A DNA stretch of 64,000 nucleotides from JAJTGZ01 sp964403525 (GTDB lineage Bacteria > Planctomycetota > Phycisphaerae > Phycisphaerales > UBA1924). The notes below the pieces were generated by a model. That model made no database searches, was not told the DNA's origin, and saw only the letters and a program-made list of their open reading frames with translations. The stretch spans positions 62,001 to 126,000 of the forward strand of contig CAYOGE010000001.1 in NCBI GenBank assembly GCA_964403525.1, in the 5' to 3' direction. Position 1 is the stretch's first letter; the number at the start of each line of letters is the position of its first letter. Both the position numbers and the translations under genes were made by a program. Of the stretch, positions 58,212-64,000 are shown piece by piece.

Positions 58212-61200
58212 CTTAGGCGGTGCCGGCTTGCTCCCGCCGCCACCAAGAAGGTCGCCGATGCCCTTGATCAGGCTGTCGGGCTTGAGCGCATCCTTGAACT
58301 CGTCGAGCACAACGTCGCCCGCCATGCCGGAGCTCGGGTTGCCGAGCGGGCCGGACGTGCGGATGGGGATCGATGTGAGCTTGTCAACGAACCCGGGGAC
58401 GATCTTGCCGAGCGCCCCGCCGACGGTCTTGTTGAGGTTGCCCAGCAGGCCGGGGGCCGCCGCGAGGGTCGGGATGTAGGTGACCACGTCGATCTGCTGG
58501 GCGACAAGGTCGATCACGCCGCGCGTCTGAAAGTCGAAGTTCCGCACCGGCAGCACCACCTTCTGCTGGACGCTGCCGTAGCGGAGCACGCCGCGGTTGA
58601 TGTCGATCACAAACGCCGGGATCGGTCGCTGGTCCTGCCCGCGCCCGCCACGGAAGACCGTGTCGTCCAGCAGCGTGCCGAGCGTCTGGGAGAACTGGTA
58701 GTCCACGCGCCCGACGTCGACGTTCAGCGTGCCGCTCATCCTGGTCAGGTCGCCGTCGATGGGCACGCGCAGACCCTGCGAGGTGATCGTCGCTGGGGCC
58801 TTGTTCGCTTCGCCGGCCGCGCGCTCCATCTCGGCAAAGATGGGGAAGATCTTCAGCAGCTCGCCGCCCGCGCCGAACTTGAACTCGGACAGCTCGATGC
58901 GCAGCGGCGTTGCGCCCGGTGCGCCGGTGTCAAGAACCCCGCCGCTCACGGGGCCACCGGCCACCATGCTCGCCTTGGGCGACTTGAGCTTCACGCTCAC
59001 AAAGCCGGTGGTGCCGGTCTTTGACACATCGCGCGCCTCAACGTCGGCCGTGAGCTCATCGCCCAGCAGCTCCGACAGCTTGCCGCCGCCGCTGACCAGC
59101 GACCCGACGACCGCCGTCGGCAGCCGGCCCGTCGTCGCCGTCAGGTTCAAGACGGCGACCTCCGACTGCACCCGCCCACCCACGTCGGCCAGGTTCTCGA
59201 TCGAGCCGCGGACCACCGTCGGGTCGTTGACCACCTGGCCGTTGGTCTTGACTGAGCCGACGCTGGCGGTAAACGAAACCCCCGTCGTCGACGCGTTGCC
59301 CGTGCTCTTGAGCGTCGACGTGAAACCGGTGAACTCGGTTGTCGACGCGCCCGCCCCCCCAGCCGCCGGGCGCACCAGCACGATCCGCGGCGACGCCGCC
59401 ACCGCGTCGATCACAAAGACTCCCGGCTTGAGCGGCCCGCCGCCAACGTCCGCTCCCGGCGCGGAGAGCACGAGCTTCTGAACGTTCACCGACACCTTCA
59501 CCGGCTCGCCCACGCGCAGCGAGCCCGCCTCGCCCGGCTTGACGCCCAGCAGCCGTTGCTCGACCAGCGCAGGCGTGGCCGTGATCGACACGGTGAACGG
59601 GCCCGCCGCGGTGTACGCACCCTTTGACACAAGCAGCTGAGCGTTCTTCACCGTCATCTGCGGGCTGTCGACCTCGACGCCGATCTCCGTCAGGTCCGGG
59701 CCTGTCTTGGCGACCGTGGCGACGACCGTCGCGTTCGCACCGAGAAGCCCGGGGAGCAGCCCGCCCTGGCCGGCGATCTCGTCGAGCCGCGAGGTCGAAA
59801 CGTCCGTCAGGTTGATGTTCACGCGCGGGTTTGTGCCGTCGGTGGCGCTGCCGCCCGAAACGCGCAGGCGTGCCAGCACGTCAGCGGCGTCGTTGCCGAC
59901 AACGTCCATGCTCCCCGTCAGGCTCAGCGCGGCCGCGCCCGGTGCGCGCGTCTCGCTCGTGTCCATCACCGACAGCGGCACGGAGGCGTTGACCGAGAAG
60001 TTCGCAACGCCCGCGCTGAGCGACCGACCGTCGACCATCAGCCCGTCAACGATCGCCGGGCGTGACAGCCCGGCCGAGAGCGTCACGATGCTCTTGGCCG
60101 CCGTCCAGTCCGGCGTGAAGCTCTGTGCCTTGAGCGGGATCACCAGCGGCTGCACCCTCAGGCTGATGCCGGCGGGCTCGCGGAGCCGCGCGGTCGCAAC
60201 AGCGTCGCCCTTCTGGCCCGCCATTTCAAGGATGGCGCGCGCGAGCCGGTCGGTCAGCGTCGTGCTCCCGTCCAGCTGGCCAAGCTCGAGCGCGTTGGTC
60301 TTCAGCTCACCCTGCAGCGAGGCGTTCAGGCCCGTGCCCGTCACGGTCAGGCCGACCGCCTGCGTGTTGCCGCTGGTCTTGTTCCCAAGGTCGATCTTCA
60401 CGTCGATGCCGCTCCCGACAAGCTCCGATGCGACGGTCTTCATCGCGTCGCCCGCCCCGCCGCCCAGCAGCAGCCCCTGCAGCGCCGTCCCCGATACGCC
60501 GCTGAGCGTGAACGAGCCAGACGCCCGGCGCGTGCCGAGCCCCGCCAGGCGCGGGAGTTCCTGCTCCTCCATCACGCCCGACACCCTCGCGTCACCCTTC
60601 ACCGTCATCGGCTGGCCGTCCAGCAGCAGCCGCCCGTCGATGCCGAAGGGGCTCAGCGTCTGCGGCAGCGCAGCGCCGGTAAGTTGCAGCCGCTCGACCC
60701 CGACGCTCATCGGCCGGGCCGCGCCCGCCCCGGGTGTTGCAACGGTCAGATCGCTCACCGTGACCTGCACCGACGCGGTGGCGAGTGAGTAGTCGATGCG
60801 CTTGCCGCTCAGCGGCAGGCGGGCGTTCGTCACGACCAGCTCCAACCGTCCAGACCCGCTCGCGGTCGCGGGGGGCTCCCCCTCCTTCGCGCTCCGCGTA
60901 AGCACCCTCTGCACCAGCGGAACGCTCCGCTCAACGACGATCTGTGAGGGCTCCCCCTGCGGCGCGATGCCCAGCCCCGTCGCGTCGTACACCAGCGCGC
61001 TGCTCATGCTCACGTTCGCCGACCGCACGCTCAGCGTGATGTCCGTCGGCGGGATCGAGCCGCGCGCGCCGGCGGCGCCCGCGCCGCTCGACTTGGTCAT
61101 GGCGTTGAGCACCACGTCGACCGTGGGGCCGACGTCGATCTGCAGGTCCAGCGGCAGGTTCGCCGCGGCGACAAACGGCGCCAGCAGCCCGGTCGCCACC

Positions 61201-62654
61201 GACTTCGCCTCGAGCTTGCCGACGATCTTGCCCGGCACGCTCCCGCTGGCAACCGCCAGCCTGCCGTCGGCGCCGATCAGCTCCGACACCTGTACGTTCA
61301 GGTCAAGCTCACCGGCGGACTGCCCGCCGATGGTCGCGCCCGTGAAGCCGATCACGTCCACGCCCTTCACCAGGTCCTTGGCGATTACCCCCAGCGTGAC
61401 CTGGCGCACCACCAGTGCCTCGGGCGTGCCAGCGGCACCGTCCGCGCCGGCCCGGGTGATCGTCCCCACCACGTCGCCAGACGTCATCGCCGACACCTCG
61501 AGCTTCGCGCCGCTCCACCGGGCGCTCTCGCCGCCCGTGGGCAGATCGAGCGAGTCGATCGACACGGTTGCGCCGGGCCAACTGGTGATCCTAACCCCGG
61601 CGTCTGAGAACGCCGACGCCACCGCCGGCACCTTCTCGACAAACGCCAGGCTCTTGAGCGTCAGCGTGCCCTTGCGCGTCGCCCGAACGCGCGACTCTGC
61701 CCCGACACCGTCGGACTTGATCCCCAGATCCGCCACGGCGTTCGGAGATTCAAGCCGCACGTCCGCGTCGAGCGCGGCCAGCGTCCCCTTGACCTTGAGC
61801 GATGCGTCGGCGCTCTTGCCCAGCGCGCTCGATAGCAGCCCCCCCTGCCCGGCCAGCGCGTCGACGAGGTTGATCGGCGCGCCCTTCGCGTCGATGGTCG
61901 CGTCAACGCTCGACTTCTCAACCGCCAGGGCCCCGCTCTGCACGAAACCATCGACCGTCGCGAGCGACTTGAACGACCCCGTCATCGGGCCGTCGAGCGT
62001 CTCGCCAAACTCCGCGCCCAGCTGCACCTTCGCCGTCGCCGAGCCAGCCGTTGAAACGACAACCGAACCCTTCAGCTGCTTCATCGCCGCGCGCCCGACC
62101 TCTGCGCCCGTGTCGTTCTTCTCTGTGTACGTCGCGTCGATGCCCCCGACCTCGAGTGTGAGGCTCACGGCGGGAACCGGCGTCGGCCCGCCGCTCCCCT
62201 TGGGCCCCTTCGGAGCCGCCGGCGCCTTACCGGCCAATGCCCGCTCGAGGTTGGTTGTCGCCACGCCCGACGCGCTGACGGTCCGCACCACGTCGAGCCG
62301 TCCGCTCACCTTCGCCGTGCCCAGGTCGCTCAGCCCGCCCAGGACCTTCCAGATCCCCAGGCTGCTCTCGGCGTCGAACGTGCCGACAAGCTTCCCCTCG
62401 GGGTCGCGCAGCTCAACCCCCTTGACCGTCACCGGCCCGCCCCAACCGACGCTCACGCTCTTGACCTTGACCGACCCGGCGATCCCCTCTGCCGCGGCCC
62501 GCTCGATGATCCCCGGCGCTTTGGCGCTGGCGATCACCGGCACCAGCACGTAGCCGCCGACGAGCAGCACCACCACCCCAGCACCACCCCCGATGGCTGC
62601 GCGCTTGAGCCAGGACTTCTTCTTCGCGCCGACGCCGGTATCTGCTGCCGCCAT
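58203..62654 (-). CDS. Giant AsmA/TamB-like envelope protein
   Basis: A 1483-residue protein with one N-terminal helix (about 20-43, AIGGGAGVVVLLVGGYVLVPV) and a very long, regular beta-rich remainder with Val/Gly/Ser-rich strands and AsmA-type KVKSVSVGWGGPVTVKGVEL and PEGKLVGTF repeats near residue 60-95. The C-terminal region has a hydrophobic conserved block (about 1400-1460, TSGPLGNPSSGMAGDVVLDE) seen in AsmA-like proteins. AsmA/TamB relatives bridge inner and outer membranes as lipid-conducting grooves. Size is far above AsmA (about 600) and close to TamB or DUF748-type proteins. AAGGAGC lies seven bases before the ATG. Confidence 0.8.
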   Translation of the reverse strand: MAAADTGVGAKKKSWLKRAAIGGGAGVVVLLVGGYVLVPVIASAKAPGIIERAAAEGIAGSVKVKSVSVGWGGPVTVKGVELRDPEGKLVGTFDAESSLGIWKVLGGLSDLGTAKVSGRLDVVRTVSASGVATTNLERALAGKAPAAPKGPKGSGGPTPVPAVSLTLEVGGIDATYTEKNDTGAEVGRAAMKQLKGSVVVSTAGSATAKVQLGAEFGETLDGPMTGSFKSLATVDGFVQSGALAVEKSSVDATIDAKGAPINLVDALAGQGGLLSSALGKSADASLKVKGTLAALDADVRLESPNAVADLGIKSDGVGAESRVRATRKGTLTLKSLAFVEKVPAVASAFSDAGVRITSWPGATVSIDSLDLPTGGESARWSGAKLEVSAMTSGDVVGTITRAGADGAAGTPEALVVRQVTLGVIAKDLVKGVDVIGFTGATIGGQSAGELDLNVQVSELIGADGRLAVASGSVPGKIVGKLEAKSVATGLLAPFVAAANLPLDLQIDVGPTVDVVLNAMTKSSGAGAAGARGSIPPTDITLSVRSANVSMSSALVYDATGLGIAPQGEPSQIVVERSVPLVQRVLTRSAKEGEPPATASGSGRLELVVTNARLPLSGKRIDYSLATASVQVTVSDLTVATPGAGAARPMSVGVERLQLTGAALPQTLSPFGIDGRLLLDGQPMTVKGDARVSGVMEEQELPRLAGLGTRRASGSFTLSGVSGTALQGLLLGGGAGDAMKTVASELVGSGIDVKIDLGNKTSGNTQAVGLTVTGTGLNASLQGELKTNALELGQLDGSTTLTDRLARAILEMAGQKGDAVATARLREPAGISLRVQPLVIPLKAQSFTPDWTAAKSIVTLSAGLSRPAIVDGLMVDGRSLSAGVANFSVNASVPLSVMDTSETRAPGAAALSLTGSMDVVGNDAADVLARLRVSGGSATDGTNPRVNINLTDVSTSRLDEIAGQGGLLPGLLGANATVVATVAKTGPDLTEIGVEVDSPQMTVKNAQLLVSKGAYTAAGPFTVSITATPALVEQRLLGVKPGEAGSLRVGEPVKVSVNVQKLVLSAPGADVGGGPLKPGVFVIDAVAASPRIVLVRPAAGGAGASTTEFTGFTSTLKSTGNASTTGVSFTASVGSVKTNGQVVNDPTVVRGSIENLADVGGRVQSEVAVLNLTATTGRLPTAVVGSLVSGGGKLSELLGDELTADVEARDVSKTGTTGFVSVKLKSPKASMVAGGPVSGGVLDTGAPGATPLRIELSEFKFGAGGELLKIFPIFAEMERAAGEANKAPATITSQGLRVPIDGDLTRMSGTLNVDVGRVDYQFSQTLGTLLDDTVFRGGRGQDQRPIPAFVIDINRGVLRYGSVQQKVVLPVRNFDFQTRGVIDLVAQQIDVVTYIPTLAAAPGLLGNLNKTVGGALGKIVPGFVDKLTSIPIRTSGPLGNPSSGMAGDVVLDEFKDALKPDSLIKGIGDLLGGGGSKPAPPKPR

Positions 62655-62831
62655 AGAAAGCTCCTTCGATCAGCGGGCGCGTGCCGCGCCCTCGCCATCA
62701 CAGTATTCGCCCGACAATCGCGCCACGATGATGAACGGGCCCCCAATCCGCAATGTTCACGCGCTCGGAGCGGTGTTTGGCATTACAGGAACGCAACAGA
62801 CGCGCGGCGACGGGCGGACCGCCCCGCAAAC

Positions 62832-62858
62832 GAAAAGCCCCGGCTCGTCGCCGGGGCT
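62832..62858 (-). terminator. Intrinsic terminator of the Clp ATPase gene
   Basis: On the minus strand AGCCCCGGC, loop GACGA, GCCGGGGCT and TTTCG, 26 bases beyond the stop at 62884. Same GCCGGGGCTTTT module as at 45037 and 48929. Confidence 0.85.
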
Positions 62859-62883
62859 CGTGTGTGATTCTGTTTGCGCGGCC

Positions 62884-64000
62884 TCAGGTCGAAGCGGTGC
62901 CGCTGGCCGCCTCCGCCGGGGGTGGCGGCGCAGCGTCGGGCTTGTCTGACGCCTTCACCTTCGGGGGCGTGGGCTCGCCGGCCGGCTCAAAGTAGAGGTG
63001 GTCCTCATCCTTGCCGTCGGCGTCGGCCTTGCGCGTCACCGTGACCGACTGGCCGTTCTGGATCTGACCGCCCAGCAGCATCTCGCTCAGCGGGTCCTCC
63101 AAGAACTGCCCGACCGCGCGGCGCAGGGGACGCGCACCGAAGTCGGGGCTGTACCCCTTCTCGATGAGGAAGTCCTTGGCCTTCTGGTCGAGGGTGAGCG
63201 AGACGCCCTGCTGCTGGATGCGCAGGCTGAGCTTGTTCACCTCAAGGTCAACGATGCCGATCAGGTCCTCGCGAGACAGCGGGCGGAAGACCACGACGTC
63301 GTCGAGACGGTTGATGAACTCGGGCCGGAAGAACCGCTCCACTTCCTTCATCAGGATCGTCTTGATGTTGTCGAAGTTGCCCTGCTCGGCCTTCTTCTGG
63401 AAGCCGAACCCGCCGCCGCCCTTGATCAAGTCAGCGCCGATGTTGCTGGTCATGATCACGATGGTGTTGCGGAAGTCGACGTTGCGCCCGAACGAGTCGG
63501 TCAGGCGTCCCTCCTCCATGATCTGCAGGAGCATGTTGAACACGTCGGGGTGGGCCTTCTCGACCTCGTCGAGCAGGATCACGCTGTACGGACGCCGGCG
63601 CACACGCTCGGTGAGCTGGCCGCCCTCCTCGTACCCCACGTAGCCGGGGGGCGCACCCACCAGGCGGCTCACGTTGTGCTTCTCCATGTACTCGCTCATG
63701 TCCAGGGTGATCAGCGCGTCCTCGTCGCCGAACATGAACTCGGCGATGGCCTTGGCGACCAGCGTCTTGCCCACGCCCGACGGCCCGCAGAAGATGAACG
63801 AGCCCGCCGGACGCTTGGGGTCCTTCAGGCCGGCCCTGCTGCGACGGATCGCCTTCGCGATCGCCGTGATGGCCGCGTCCTGCGACACAACCTTCTTGTG
63901 CAGCTCCTTCTCCAGATCGAGCAGGCGCTGCGCCTCCTCCTTCTTGAGCCGCTTGAGCGGCACGCCCGTCATCTTGCTGATGACCTCGGCGATCACCTCT
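62884..64000 (-). CDS. clpC: ClpC/ClpB-type AAA+ ATPase, C-terminal part (5' end missing)
   Basis: The frame is open to the right edge, so the gene's start lies beyond the window. The visible 371 residues are the second AAA+ module of an Hsp100 unfoldase: Walker A GPSGVGKT near visible residue 70, Walker B VILLDEVEKAH near 140, TSNIG sensor 1 near 180, and FGARPLRRAVGQFLEDPLSE in the C-terminal D2 domain. EVISKMTGVPLKRLKKEE links D1 to D2 as in ClpC, which usually hands substrates to ClpP; ClpB is the alternative. No ClpP-binding loop (LGF-type) is obvious in the visible part, and an acidic Pro-rich tail ends the protein. Confidence 0.9.
   Translation of the reverse strand, partial: EVIAEVISKMTGVPLKRLKKEEAQRLLDLEKELHKKVVSQDAAITAIAKAIRRSRAGLKDPKRPAGSFIFCGPSGVGKTLVAKAIAEFMFGDEDALITLDMSEYMEKHNVSRLVGAPPGYVGYEEGGQLTERVRRRPYSVILLDEVEKAHPDVFNMLLQIMEEGRLTDSFGRNVDFRNTIVIMTSNIGADLIKGGGGFGFQKKAEQGNFDNIKTILMKEVERFFRPEFINRLDDVVVFRPLSREDLIGIVDLEVNKLSLRIQQQGVSLTLDQKAKDFLIEKGYSPDFGARPLRRAVGQFLEDPLSEMLLGGQIQNGQSVTVTRKADADGKDEDHLYFEPAGEPTPPKVKASDKPDAAPPPPAEAASGTAST

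Noticed and set aside
60796..62553. 585-residue plus-strand frame
   Set aside because: It mirrors the AsmA-like gene; its Ser/Pro/Thr-rich sequence reflects the complement of Gly/Val-rich codons.

Overview
The window is a continuous, gene-dense, high-GC bacterial chromosome segment whose content points to a planctomycete, most likely class Phycisphaerae. The evidence is two large secreted proteins ending in paired dockerin-like repeats of the form NNNDFxVFIDYFF, secreted proteins ending in a Pro-x-Pro-Gly-Ala / hydrophobic / poly-Arg sorting tail, repeated CxxCGY...CPECG zinc ribbons next to membrane helices, and many long secreted proteins of unknown role. A lipid A type acyltransferase, a diaminopimelate decarboxylase and several lipoproteins indicate a Gram-negative envelope with peptidoglycan. 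The lineage assignment is inference from these hallmarks, not from a marker-gene tree.

Layout. 1-2.7 kb: end of an RNase Z-like hydrolase and dnaA, with a strong promoter and a palindromic operator. 2.8-9.7 kb: M28 peptidase, two exported surface proteins and an HTH protein divergent from one of them. 9.7-12.2 kb: zinc-ribbon membrane protein, then tatC-tadA as an overlapping pair. 12.4-15.2 kb: ECF-type sigma factor, a single-pass membrane protein and a PDZ lipoprotein, plausibly an envelope-stress unit. 15.4-23.7 kb: secreted FGE-like protein, lysS, mutM, tRNA-Leu(UAG), FHA-GAF histidine kinase, DinB-like protein, holA. 23.7-28.9 kb: secreted helical protein coupled to a VWA protein, DoxX-like protein, plsY. 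29.1-35.3 kb: methyltransferase and UbiA-family phosphoribosyltransferase-like enzyme divergent from a possible GT-C glycosyltransferase, an interrupted zinc-ribbon gene, receiver-only response regulator, lipid acyltransferase. 35.5-42.1 kb: giant PQQ-propeller protein, LOG-family protein, DUF2007-like protein, ispD. 42.4-51 kb: lamin-tail/dockerin surface protein, DMT transporter, PEGA lipoprotein, NeuD-like acetyltransferase, BRCT-like coiled-coil membrane protein and small lipoproteins. 51-64 kb: rpoZ, coaC, lysA, prepilin-like protein, terpene-cyclase-fold protein, redoxin, giant AsmA-like protein, and the C-terminal part of ClpC/ClpB.

No phage, insertion sequence or CRISPR array was seen. 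The core genes (dnaA, holA, lysS, mutM, tadA, rpoZ, ispD, coaC, lysA, plsY, clpC) are scattered among envelope and surface genes, mostly as single genes or pairs.

The most striking window-wide signal is regulatory: about a dozen genes that lack a Shine-Dalgarno sequence have a TANNNT box, often TAYRCTC, only 5-8 bases before the start codon. This predicts leaderless mRNAs and corrects several start codons. Other notable items are an in-frame TAA that splits a membrane-helix segment from its zinc ribbon, DnaA-box-like repeats at 11-bp phasing inside dnaA and upstream of another gene, and two very short divergent intergenic regions that hold both promoters.
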